Source of the DNA: Gloeophyllum trabeum ATCC 11539 | Taxonomy: Eukaryota; Basidiomycota; Agaricomycetes; Gloeophyllales; Gloeophyllaceae | DNA length: 64,000 bases | Reading direction: 5' to 3' | Assembly (NCBI RefSeq): GCF_000344685.1 | Contig: NW_006920411.1 | Coordinates: 1,390,623-1,454,622 of the forward strand | In this document: positions 25,501 through 35,946 of the stretch, piece by piece | Layout: each line of letters begins with the position of its first letter | Position numbering within the stretch: position 1 is the first letter of the stretch | Made by a program: the position numbers and the translations under genes | The notes under the pieces: generated by a model | What the model saw: the letters and a program-made list of their open reading frames with translations, nothing else | What the model was told of the DNA's origin: nothing | The model's database searches: none

Positions 25501-25886
25501 GGGAGGTGACGTCAATCCTCATCGACGGAGCACTCGTACGGTCTGGATTCGACGTACCCGACTCGAACGAGTAAGTATTATAGTCGCCGCATTTACAAGA
25601 AAATTGACAAATAAATCTTGGTAGGTTTTTCAAGCGCGTAGATCGGGTCCTCAGGCGATCACTAGGCGTGTCGGAGACAGCGCAAGCCGACGACAGTGTG
25701 AAGCCTGCTCCCCCCGTGGACCCTAGCTTGCCTCCCGATATACCCGACCATGGACAAATCCCATTGAAGTTCGAGGATCCGGAGAAGGTTGGTGTTGAGC
25801 TGCCTGAGCATTTGAAGGACAAGGTCGAGATTATGATGGAGGAGATTGACGAGGAGGGGAATCCTGTCCACCATGACGAGCTGTAA
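22514..25886 (+). CDS. Endoplasmic reticulum Hsp90 chaperone (Grp94/endoplasmin)
   Basis: Exons: 22514-22630, 22681-22718, 22777-22791, 22841-23007, 23059-23102, 23158-23267, 23325-23546, 23597-23827, 23885-24034, 24105-24244, 24307-24569, 24628-24660, 24712-24857, 24916-24968, 25026-25130, 25191-25277, 25333-25570 and 25625-25886 (806 aa). A signal peptide ([20 protein letters not shown]) precedes the GHKL ATPase domain: [50 protein letters not shown]. An acidic charged linker, the middle domain ([10 protein letters not shown]) and the dimerisation domain follow. The protein ends in HDEL, the ER retrieval signal, which separates it from cytosolic Hsp90. It folds secretory clients using ATP. 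Exon 3 is only 15 nt and lies inside the Hsp90 family signature. Confidence 0.96.
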
Positions 25887-26215
25887 AGGGAAAATGTGAA
25901 GTAAATTGGGATCTTTGTGTTAAATTATAGGACGCTACATTTGACTCCATTCTATCGACTGGGAAAGAGGAAATACATAACAGACATGGACAATATTGCT
26001 CGTATCCTCGCGAGCCTGGAGAACGCCAAACTGCAGGCTGAACCTTCCAGTGCATGGAGGACTATTTCGGTCCGGGACACGTGGCGCTGGATGTTACTGG
26101 CTCGGCCCTAATAACGAGGCCGTTACAAGCTCTTGAGACCCGTACCCATGCGCTCCGGTGCATTATACCCATCTTATTCTTGACACTCACCCGCAGTCCT
26201 TGACTGCTCTTTACG
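25887..26215. other. Intergenic spacer Grp94 / disordered protein
   Basis: These 329 bp must hold the Grp94 3' UTR and the next promoter. I see no conserved coding sequence or clear regulatory motif. Confidence 0.4.
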
Positions 26216-29200
26216 ATGACTGCTTTCTCCCGTCTGCAGCTTGCAGCAGCCCTTATAGGTGCGATATCCGTTCGTTGTACCGAGGAATGACGCGCTGACC
26301 TGTCTACTGTATCGGCAGAATATGACAACGATCCAAGCAATCCCAACGCTCCCTTCCGTTCAGCTCATGACAGCGCCATATTTGCCCACCTTCGCCGCAA
26401 TAATGCCCCCCGTCCCGGGTCTCGTAAGAGCACCGACTACCTGGGCGTTGCATTGCCCAGCGAAGCTGGCAGCGTTAGCGGACGCGAGTCTGCTATGGAT
26501 AATAGGAGGTCCCGTGGCTCTATGGACGCGCTGCGGAATCCTTTTGGGGCGGCAGAGGAGGAAGTTGAACCGGAGCATGAGCCCGAGCATGAAGAGGATT
26601 TGGATATTGATCTCGCATCATGGGGATTGGACGCATTTATCAAGAAGGAGAAGGCCCCCAAGAAATCTGCTGCAAAGGCCAAGTCAGATGTGCTACCAAA
26701 CCCTCATCCAGTGAAGCTTGAGGAAAACTCGGCTGGGCCGTCTCGTCGTCCAGTCCCCTCAGGCTCCAGATCAATGAGCGTGAGCGGACTAGACGGTTTC
26801 GGAGAAGGAGGTGCGTTCCTCGAGTCCAAGTCTAATATGAGACCCGATATGCCTAGGAGGGCGTCATTTGGATCCCCTCTCGACTTCCCTGAACGTAAGA
26901 CGGATTCACCGCGACCTACACATGAACGCGCCGTGTCGCATCATGCGTTGATAGCGAATATGCCCACAACCCCTCCACTGCACTCGGTTCCATTCCCATC
27001 CCAGTCTACCGACGAACTCAATAACATACCGCGGCTTCCCTCGCCAGACAGAGGCTCGGTATACTATCCACGGGGCCCGGGTGCGCATGGTCGCACGACG
27101 TCGCACGGCACAATGGCTACCATGGCTTCCAAAGCACTTCTCAATGACGAGAACAGTCCGTTCGCAGTACGCCCTCCTTCCCCGTCACGTTCATCTCGGT
27201 TCGATCCGAAGGCCATGGCACATGCACGCACCATGTCAAACGCGTCTTGGGGCACTCAGGCACTACTTAATCGCGACGATGCAGTTTCCGTGGCACCCAG
27301 CGGTATGGAGCGCAACCAAGAGCGCCGCTACTCCAAGTGGGATCTCATGCGCCCCAAAGTCCTCGTCATGCCTAGTCCACTCCAGGGCACCATGCCTATG
27401 AAATCCGGGCCACCGCCAGTCAGGTCCAAGGACGGTTTCGAGCTCAGTACTGATGGGCGTCCGCTGCCGCCCGGTGCTCGGGCCTCTCGACGGGTCTCGG
27501 GTGTCTTATCGCCCATCCAGCCATCCGCCCCCATCGCCTCCAACTCATTTACTCCGAATCCTCGCACGAGCTTGACCTTATCGCAGTTGACCTTCCGAAA
27601 CTCGCTCATGGTAGATGGCCAGAGAGATGTTGCTTATGCAGATATCGAATCGCAGCTCCCTCGTGCTACCGAGGATGGACAGCAGGTTGCACTCCCCACC
27701 CCGGTGCTGGAGGAACCTGAGATCCCTTTGCCGGTTGTTACTGAGCCCGAGCCTGAGTCTAACCAGCCTAGAAGGCCTCCCGGCAAGCTCTTTGGGACAA
27801 GTCTCATAGACAATCTGGAGGCACGAAAGGCAGAAATGCGCAGCAGACAGCGGTAAGGCGACTGTGCTATCAGTTCTATTCGGTTACTTACACTCAGTGT
27901 GCGATTATAGGGTGTTTACTGGTGATGAGAGGCCGTCCATGATGGCGCGCGGTTCCATGCACCGATCTAGTACGCTGATAGACCCTGCTTCCCTTGGAAG
28001 ACCGACTTCTCAGCATATGAACTCCTTCAATTCCGAGCCTGCTCTTCAACGCAGGAACTCCGCCGGTGGCCAACCTTTGCTCAGCTTCGACGACGACAAG
28101 AAGTTGTCGCCAGGGCCCGCTCTGGACGTACGAATGCCCAAGAGTCGGTCTGTATTCGGCGTGGATACTCTCTGGGAGCGGGAGATGGCGAAATTGAAAG
28201 AAATCGAAGAGCGGGAACGGGCCGAAGCTGAAGAGCGGAGGAAGCGCGAGGAGGCCGAGGACGCTAAACATTCCAAGAAGAGGAAGGGCAAAGGAAAAGC
28301 TGTTGATGCGCCACAGGGTCTTTCGCCTTCCCCGTCACCAGCTGAACCTGCAAGTCCTGTCATACGAACGTCCGCCTCTCCCCCTCGGCTGCCTGATATC
28401 CCATCCGCGACGACTCGGCGTGCGCCTCCGCCAGTGGACGACGACGGTGATGATGGTGATAGCGACTCCGATAGCGGGAGTGAGGTTGGCCAAGCGCCGG
28501 TGGCGCAGTCCGTTCGTGGTGATAATACAGGATGGGCGTCAGATGAAGAAGCAGGCCCTATCAGAACCACCGGCACTGGACCGCGATTCCGTCCTCGGAA
28601 GAACAGTCGTCCGGAGATTTTCGAGAGTAAGGCTGATGATAGTGACGACGAGGATGTTCCTCTTGCTGCAACGTTACGCCTCCCCTCCCAGAGACTAACT
28701 GCGCGCCCTCCTGAGAGCGACTCAGAGGAAGATCGGCCTCTGTCGAAATTGCTGACGAAAGGCATCTCCACTCCTGGCGGGCTGTCGCCAAGGCCTTCCA
28801 CAGCAGCCAATTCGAATGGTGGCGATGACGACGATGACAAGCCTCTGGGTCTTCGCGCGTCCGTTTTACCTCCTTCGTTACCTCCGTTAGGACTGTCCTC
28901 CATGTCTAACAAGGGTAACGATGATGACGATGAAAGACCCTTGGCTCTCCATCCCGAGCGCCAACGGAGAACCCAGTACAATATGATGGCACAGCAGCAG
29001 CAGATGATGATGCAGGCGCAGATGACGGGTTCCATGTTCTTCACACCTCCTATGATGGGCATGGGCATGGGATCCGGTTTCTTCGCTCCATCGATGCCAC
29101 AAATGATGATGCCTCCCATGCCCGTAACTTCACCACCCCCTCCAGCACCTCTGCATGATGCAGCAAAACTTAATCGAGTCGATAAGTGGAGGCATGATGT

Positions 29201-29222
29201 TGCGGTAGAAGGGCCAGAGTAG
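26216..29222 (+). CDS. Large intrinsically disordered protein, function unknown
   Basis: Exons: 26216-26258, 26319-27852 and 27911-29222 (962 aa). I do not recognise a named family. The N-terminal 70 residues look ordered (EYDNDPSNPNAPF, IFAHLRRNNAPRPGS). The rest is rich in Ser, Pro, Asp and Arg. A charged helix, probably a coiled coil (LWEREMAKLKEIEERERAEA), lies near the middle. Downstream, four acidic clusters each end in a short xPL motif: DDEDVPLAATL, SEEDRPLSKLL, DDDDKPLGLRA and DDDERPLALHP. The C-terminus has a Gln-rich run and a Met/Pro/Gly-rich low-complexity tract (GMGMGSGFF). The even coding potential and clean splice sites say it is a real gene. Regulatory or RNA-related scaffolding is only a guess. 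Confidence 0.75.
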
Positions 29223-29511
29223 TGTTTCATATTTTTTGGCAAGCTTCGGGACTATTGCATTCATCCACAGGTTCCTGGGACTGAGTCGTCGCTCTGGGAC
29301 TATGTCTCCACGCATGTACCATACAATACCATTACAGCATCCTCTAATATTACTGTAATACACACAAGAAGTACAGCGGCAAGAAGTGTCCGCATAGATC
29401 TATGCTAAATAAATGAGAGGTAATGCTGTGTGTTGATGGCAATGTAGTAATGAGACCTCGCCTATAAAATGCATGTGAATGTAGAGAAAGACAGCAGTCG
29501 ATGGTGGGGTG
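29223..29511. other. Convergent 3' spacer
   Basis: About 290 bp lie between two facing stop codons (disordered protein and Kelch protein). It is AT-richer than the flanking exons. No gene is seen. Confidence 0.45.
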
Positions 29512-32500
29512 TCATGAGGGATTTGTGATCCATAGCCTCCGTTTAGGAACAGTGACGATGGATACTTCCCTCCTGGCCATCTCGTCTTCAATTCTCCGCT
29601 GTCGGGTATCTTCATCTTCGTCATCGTCATCGTACCCTTCCTCCGTACTACGAGGGCCTGCGTGGGACATGCTTGCGTAGTCCTCCGTCGCAGACCATAC
29701 TTGAGGTTGATGGATATATGGGCCGCGAGGATCCGCAGTAGGGAACGGATACTGATCCAAAGCGAAACTCGAGGCTGGACGAGAGGGTGTAGAGGGCACG
29801 GTCTGCTCTCCGCGAAGACGAGCTAGAACAACAGTGAGAACGGAACCCCGTGGTCTTCCTCTCCATGATAGAATAAGCAGCAAGCCGTAGAATATTGCAG
29901 TCCATGCAACGAATATCGCAAACCCGGCAATAGGTGCATAATACCACAACGCGACCAATGTCAAGATAAGGAGTCCAAGCAAAGAAAGGTGGAAAAGGAG
30001 TCGTATGAGGATCTCAAATGCGGGCGGCATGCTCTGGACCTGGAACTGGTCTACAGCACCTGAGGCGTTCATGAGTCCATTTGTACTCCGAATATCGGCC
30101 GTGACCGGGGTCGATGCAGCGCCACCACCTAACTGGCTTAGAGCGTAGTCCAGCTCTCCCTGGAGGGACTTTGGTGAGCATCCAGAAGCCAACAAAGCAA
30201 GTAGAACACTTACAACCGCATTGAGGCTCCTCCGTCGCTCCAGCCAGCTAAGGTCTGATAAGCTACGGGGAGCAATCGGGACCCTTTGATAATTCGGATC
30301 GTTTGAGAACGGCGAGAGGCTATTGCCACTGGAATGGCGAGGGCGATTGGGACGGTTCACCACCTCGAAGGAACGTTGAGGTCCAGATGAAGTCACTGTA
30401 TCCGCATGGCTTTCGCTGGAACGCCTCCCAGATCGCCCTCTAAGCGCAGGGAATAAGCCTTGGCCACCCCAAGAGTGGAGCCTCTTGTGATGACCAACCC
30501 CTGGTGTCGAGCGGCCACTGAGAGGCGGCGTCTCAGCTCCAGGGCTATTGAGCTTCTCGGCGGTATCCCGGGAGTGTGAGCGGGCTCTACCTCCGGTTGG
30601 AACTTCCGGAGAATCAGATTCACCTTGAGGTGAATGTCGATGGGAATATCGCCACCCGGCGTACACCGCCATCAACAAGGGTACAAGTCCATACAGACAA
30701 AGGAATAGGGCAATACCCGCGCGTCCATGAGCGGTCGTCAGTACAGGTCCATGAGTGGACCTTTTCATGAGGCCTACAGCCAGGGCCTTCTGGGACGTGA
30801 AGGCCACAACGAGACCGCCGATGCCAATACCCCATGAGAGCACAGTTAGCAGAGTGCCGCCATAGAATAATGCGACGTGCTGGTCATTTGCTTGAGACCC
30901 TAACGCAGGCGAAGAAAGGCGATAGGCCAGGACGCCAATGGTCAGCAGTCCCAAGGAAAGGGGTGGCAAAAGCTTGTGGAGCGTAGACGTATCCAACCTT
31001 GTAGCCGTTGTGGATGTAGAACTTGGCGAAGCGGGACCTGACGAGGGTGTCGGGTAACTGGACACTGAAGACTGCAGTGCTACAGCGCATCGCGTCATGT
31101 ACTGGATCGTGACTCCCGTTCCATCCGCGCCAGCGCCGCTCTGCAGATCACCGTCCCCATATCCAGACCAGTGTTGGTTCGACTGCGTGATAGAGCCGTT
31201 GTATGCACGCAGAAGCCACACTTCGTTGGTGTAATTGCCCGAGACGCCGCGACCGCCGAACACGATAGTATCCGAGGCGGCTGCACGATTCGGACCAACG
31301 AGAGCAGCATTATATGAGAGTGCCGCTGCGCCTTCGCGAGGTGAAGGGAAGTTCGGGTTGACGTCAGGGTCGCCAGAGGGCAATATTCGGGCCCAAGTGC
31401 CCCCATTGATATCCAAAACATCCTATAGTAAGGAATTTGATTGAGCGGTTAGTAGTTGGACCTTAGGCTAGGAGAAGACTGTGCGTACAACTTCGCCCTT
31501 CTGAAGTCCTCCGTCATCGTTCCAAAGCGTATCGTTGAAAATACCAAGCAATACAAAGACTTGGGAATTGAAGGAGGAAGAGTCCCCATTTGTATTCGCG
31601 ACAACCGCTGGGCCTACGCGAGGCGCTGGACAAGCATTAGGCGCGATAACATTGCCTGAAGCTGCGGTGATAACATAAGAGTCCTGTTGCGCGCAGGAGT
31701 CGTCCGCGGACGTGGAATTGCAACCTCCAATTGATACGATCTGGTCGCCGACTACAGCCCCGCCTTGGTAGATTTTAGGCGTGAGTGAATCGTGCACCGA
31801 CACTCGCTGCCAAGTCCCTACTACGGACTGGTCATTCGGTGATAGTGTTCCGGTGATGTTCAGCTCCCATACTTCCGATAGCGGGTACAGATTACTTCCG
31901 CTTGATCCTCCGGAAAGATAAAACGTGGTATTCGGTGCTGGGAGCGTTGGAGAGGAGACGGGTTTGACTTGGAAGTCTATCCCCCCAGAAGCACCTCCTC
32001 TAGCGGAAGGCCCGTCTCCGGAGACAGTTACCTGTGCCCAGAACTTATAATCATAGTCGAATTCCTGCGTCACAACACATTGGTCAGCTGAGATGACAAG
32101 GAGAAGCTTGCGGGCATGACTTACCCACACATCGGAGAGACCATTGCCGTTCGCATCCTTCCCTCCAATAAGAATGTGTCCGCGCCGACTGAAGGGGGGG
32201 ATAAGAGGAAATGTGATACGAACGGTAGGTATTACTCACTAGCTGGCACCCGAATCGAGTCCACCTATAGCTCCGCTCCTCGCGGACGGGACTGAAGTGA
32301 GTCCATCAGGACCAGTAGGCTGCGACCAGGTAAGAGTATCCAAGTTCAAGCTAACCCATGTCACATAGAGTCAGCACGAACAAACGGCCACGAAACGACA
32401 CGCGACGCACAGGTATGTTTGTTGCTGAGGATACCCTCCTTGTGACTCCCCTCCAAATATGAGAAGACTACGGCTTGTCTCATCGTAGCCAATGGACGCG

Positions 32501-32670
32501 TACATAAGAGGCGGCGGGGCTGATCCCGATAGATGTGGCGTTAAATTAATCCATTGCAGCGGCGGTACAGGGAGATTCGTAGAGATAGTTTGCCCGCATG
32601 AAGACCACGGCCACGAGAGAGCGAAGAATAGCGAGAGAGTAAGACGGCATAACGAACATCTCCTCGCCAT
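29512..32670 (-). CDS. Kelch-repeat protein with C-terminal multi-pass membrane region
   Basis: Exons on the minus strand: 32670-32411, 32350-32240, 32188-32125, 32064-31489, 31422-30214 and 30159-29512 (955 aa). A signal peptide starts at MARRCSLCRLTLSLFFA. About 430 residues of Kelch/galactose-oxidase-like propeller follow, with SLLIFGGESQ, GHILIGGKDANGNGLSDVW, FYLSGGSSGSNLYPLSEVW and IVFGGRGVSGNYTNEVW, and many N-glycosylation sequons. Next come about five hydrophobic segments (LLPPLSLGLLTIGVLAY, LLTVLSWGIGIGGLVV, GRAGIALFLCLYGLVPLLM and two near the end) split by a Ser/Arg-rich loop, and an acidic tail. An outward-facing propeller on a membrane anchor is the simplest reading. Its ligand is unknown. 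Intron 30213-30160 is 54 nt without a stop and could be retained; it is inferred from good splice sites only. Confidence 0.8.
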
Positions 32671-33783
32671 AATACTGGCAAACGATTCAGCGTGGGCGGC
32701 TTGAGCAAGCCAAAGCTCGCGACGAGCAATAGAGAGTGGCACGGTTTGCCAGAGGGATCGATGGAGGTGGTTGGCAGTCCTCCCGCGGCGGGGTGACCTC
32801 CCACGCGCTCAGGCTGCATGTGTAACATTGCGTTCCGCGACCTTCCCTTTCGCACGTCGCGCAGTGCCTGCCGAAACATATGGAAGTTTCATGACTTCGT
32901 AAACCTATTTCTGCTCTGTGCATCTCTCGAAATAGGGCTCTGGCTCCATCCGGGAGCAGTTTTAGTCCCAGGAAGGCTATATATTAGCTACCCTTGAACT
33001 CGGGCGAAGAGACGGTCAGTGAAATAGCCTAGTGTATATGTATTCTATGAGAAGGGAGTGCTGAATTGTACTGGATGCCTGCAAGAAGAGTATAACAGAC
33101 CTCCAAGTGTACTGTTGCAGAGGCATAAGCCCGGGACTCGAAACATTGACATGCATATCACTCAGACTTGAATTCATACGTCGGGTATTTCTCGGCATAG
33201 GTATTAGCACCAACTTCGTGACTGGACCAATCTTGAAGCTTGAAGGTGGAAGGTGCAACTATTCATTGTCCGGGCGATCATGTTAGTGATCCAAGCTGAC
33301 TCGCCGGTGGCTCCCAAGGTATGTAGCTATTCAACCAGGGTAACAAGGATTGTTCCAGCTTATTGGCCAGCGAAGATCGGGGCAGCGTGCACGCCACTCA
33401 GAAAAGGTAGTTTCTGCGACCTTCGAGACGAGCGTCGCGGGTACACGAATCATGTGTCCCAATTGCTATCAATGTGTTCCGCGTCCTCAGTCGGTAGAAG
33501 AGCTGGCCCCAGCTGGCTCGGGCGTATGCGCACTCTAGAAAAGGAAGAAACGGCTATCGACCCAAATCCAAGCCCGACTCATGCTGACGAAGTAGCTCGC
33601 ATGTTGGACCTGATACCTACGCCATATACACGTACCACTGCATGGAATCCGCAAACCATAGTTCACTGGAGGAAGATCGTTCTTCATCCTGCACACAAGA
33701 CTTTTTTCCGTATGCTGTTATTCGAGGGATTCCGAAGAAGGAAGTACCACCGGAAACAATGGAAGTCGTAGTCATTGGAGTCG
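32671..33783. other. Intergenic region upstream of the Kelch gene
   Basis: About 1.1 kb without a supported gene. A 172-codon open frame at 33253-33771 (plus) has no recognised motif. It could be a short hypothetical gene, but nothing beyond its length supports it. The first few hundred bases next to 32670 should contain the Kelch promoter. Confidence 0.35.
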
Positions 33784-34222
33784 ACATTGCCAGTTAGGTA
33801 TTGCATTCAGATGGCGCATCTCTTCAATTTACTAAGATAGATGTACTGGTATATCCTCTTACAGCGACACAAAGTGCATACAGCAGCAGTCTCCAGTTAG
33901 TTCATGTACTTGGAATCGCGGGAGAAGCGACAAGTGTATTCCGGAAAGACGCGATCTGTCACGGTCGCGTGCTTAGCGTGACCGGCCTTCAAGTCATTCT
34001 CCGAATCTACCATACTTGGGCGTCCGGCTTCTACGGAGCAACGTCTTTGCTATTGCGCCCCCGCGTAAACATGACCAAATATTACCTTTTCGAGAAGAAT
34101 ATCATGTGACCTCCGACCCCTCCGGCCGCGTCACTAAAAATAACTGGACCCAGCCGTATTAAGTAAACGCCAATTACATTGCCATGATATATTTTTAATG
34201 TGTAAGATATGCATCGCTTCTT

Positions 34223-34294
34223 TAGTGTAGTGGTTATGCGGCGTGCATTCAGCACTGGACGTCTAGAGTTCAATTCCTACTGTGCACATTTTTT
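34223..34294 (+). mobile_element. tRNA-derived (SINE-like) pol III unit or degenerate tRNA, copy 1
   Basis: A box-like sequence TAGTGTAGTGG (34223-34233) lies 44 nt before a B-box-like AGTTCAATTCC (34267-34277), followed by six T (34289-34294), a pol III stop. The spacing suits an internal tRNA-type promoter. The cloverleaf is poor: acceptor and T stems do not pair, so an intact tRNA is unlikely. Confidence 0.45.
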
Positions 34295-34305
34295 GATTTG
34301 TGCTT

Positions 34306-34317
34306 TTAGGGTTAGGG
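34306..34317 (+). repeat. Two telomere-type TTAGGG units, copy 1
   Basis: TTAGGGTTAGGG is present just after the pol III-like unit. TTAGGG is the telomere repeat of most filamentous fungi. Two units can occur by chance. Confidence 0.5.
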
Positions 34318-34583
34318 TTTATTAACTTTCCTTACTGTTGACTTTTATATCTACCTTGTCAGCCACATGTATCACAGCTATATAGATTTCAATGAAAATT
34401 TATTTTGCTCCATCTATATGACCCTCTTAGTCCAGACTTGAAGATACTCTAAGTGGCCGGACACGCGCGCGGAAATGCGATGTTCAGTTTCTTATGCAAA
34501 GCACTGTAGGAGAAACACCTCTATCCTGTCTATCGGCCGTGCGAATGACCGTGATAAGGCACTGTGATGGCGTTTAGGACGGC

Positions 34584-35133
34584 NNNNNNNNNNNNNNNNN
34601 NNNNNNNNNNNNNNNNNNNNNNNNNNNNNNNNNNNNNNNNNNNNNNNNNNNNNNNNNNNNNNNNNNNNNNNNNNNNNNNNNNNNNNNNNNNNNNNNNNNN
34701 NNNNNNNNNNNNNNNNNNNNNNNNNNNNNNNNNNNNNNNNNNNNNNNNNNNNNNNNNNNNNNNNNNNNNNNNNNNNNNNNNNNNNNNNNNNNNNNNNNNN
34801 NNNNNNNNNNNNNNNNNNNNNNNNNNNNNNNNNNNNNNNNNNNNNNNNNNNNNNNNNNNNNNNNNNNNNNNNNNNNNNNNNNNNNNNNNNNNNNNNNNNN
34901 NNNNNNNNNNNNNNNNNNNNNNNNNNNNNNNNNNNNNNNNNNNNNNNNNNNNNNNNNNNNNNNNNNNNNNNNNNNNNNNNNNNNNNNNNNNNNNNNNNNN
35001 NNNNNNNNNNNNNNNNNNNNNNNNNNNNNNNNNNNNNNNNNNNNNNNNNNNNNNNNNNNNNNNNNNNNNNNNNNNNNNNNNNNNNNNNNNNNNNNNNNNN
35101 NNNNNNNNNNNNNNNNNNNNNNNNNNNNNNNNN
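34584..35133. other. Assembly gap (550 N)
   Basis: A run of 550 N lies between the two repeat copies. The second copy starts at the first base after the gap, so its true left end is unknown. The gap size may be an estimate. Confidence 0.99.
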
Positions 35134-35822
35134 ACATTGCCAGTTAGGTATTGCATTCAGATGGCGCATCTCTTCAATTTACTAAGATAGATGTACTGGT
35201 ATATCCTCTTACAGCGACACAAAGTGCATACAGCAGCAGTCTCCAGTTAGTTCATGTACTTGGAATCGCGGGAGAAGCGACAAGTGTATTCCGGAAAGAC
35301 GCGATCTGTCACGGTCGCGTGCTTAGCGTGACCGGCCTTCAAGTCATTCTCCGAATCTACCATACTTGGGCGTCCGGCTTCTACGGAGCAACGTCTTTGC
35401 TATTGCGCCCCCGCGTAAACATGACCAAATATTACCTTTTCGAGAAGAATATCATGTGACCTCCGACCCCTCCGGCCGCGTCACTAAAAATAACTGGACC
35501 CAGCCGTATTAAGTAAACGCCAATTACATTGCCATGATATATTTTTAATGTGTAAGATATGCATCGCTTCTTTAGTGTAGTGGTTATGCGGCGTGCATTC
35601 AGCACTGGACGTCTAGAGTTCAATTCCTACTGTGCACATTTTTTGATTTGTGCTTTTAGGGTTAGGGTTTATTAACTTTCCTTACTGTTGACTTTTATAT
35701 CTACCTTGTCAGCCACATGTATCACAGCTATATAGATTTCAATGAAAATTTATTTCGCCCCATCTATATGACCCTCTTAGTCCAGACTTGAAGATACTCT
35801 AACTGGCCGGACACGCGCGCGG
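35134..35822. repeat. 689-bp direct repeat, copy 2
   Basis: Nearly identical to 33784-34472 and in the same orientation. The match stops at 35822, where the two copies diverge abruptly. About 124 bp further on begins the RNR-inhibitor candidate gene, so the repeat sits next to its promoter. Confidence 0.9.
35573..35644 (+). mobile_element. tRNA-derived (SINE-like) pol III unit or degenerate tRNA, copy 2
   Basis: Same A-box-like (35573-35583), B-box-like (35617-35627) and T6 (35639-35644) elements as in copy 1, unchanged. Conservation of all three parts reflects the recent duplication rather than selection. Confidence 0.45.
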
Positions 35823-35946
35823 CGGGAAGCCCGCGTTTGCCGGCATCACGTGATATTCTTCTGGATATGGTATATTTGTACGTGTTTGCACGGGGGCGCA
35901 GTAAAGCTACCTACGGAGCAACTTCAATTCAACTTGCTCCGCAACC
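35823..35946 (+). promoter_or_regulatory. Promoter region of the RNR-inhibitor candidate
   Basis: The stretch 35821-35828 reads GGCGGGAA, an E2F/MBF-like S-phase site. A palindromic E-box, ATCACGTGAT, lies at 35845-35854. Cell-cycle or damage control would fit the predicted product but is inference. Confidence 0.4.

Larger units (their letters stand above)
33784..34472. repeat. 689-bp direct repeat, copy 1
   Basis: This stretch is repeated at 35134-35822 with an offset of exactly 1350. By eye I find three mismatches: two in the tattttgctc/tatttcgccc block and one in aagtgg/aactgg. It contains tRNA-like pol III promoter boxes, a T6 run and two TTAGGG units. It may be one copy of a dispersed or tandem element, or an assembly duplication around the gap. 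Confidence 0.9.

Noticed and set aside
28046..29242. 398-codon open frame on the minus strand opposite the disordered protein
   Set aside because: It is an antisense mirror of biased Ser/Asp/Pro codons. The plus strand has spliced continuity and better structure.
33253..33771. 172-codon plus-strand frame next to the repeat
   Set aside because: No recognisable domain, no supporting splice structure and atypical composition. Kept only as a note in the intergenic entry.
33801..34109. 102-codon frame present in both repeat copies
   Set aside because: It is duplicated only because the DNA is duplicated. No domain, and it ends in AT-rich sequence.
34200..34300. Functional tRNA gene
   Set aside because: Box-like elements are there, but the acceptor and T stems do not pair and the anticodon loop lacks the usual T33.
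33784..35822. LTR retrotransposon with the repeats as LTRs
   Set aside because: No TG...CA ends, no primer-binding site or polypurine tract and no pol-like coding sequence in the known part. The gap prevents a final decision.
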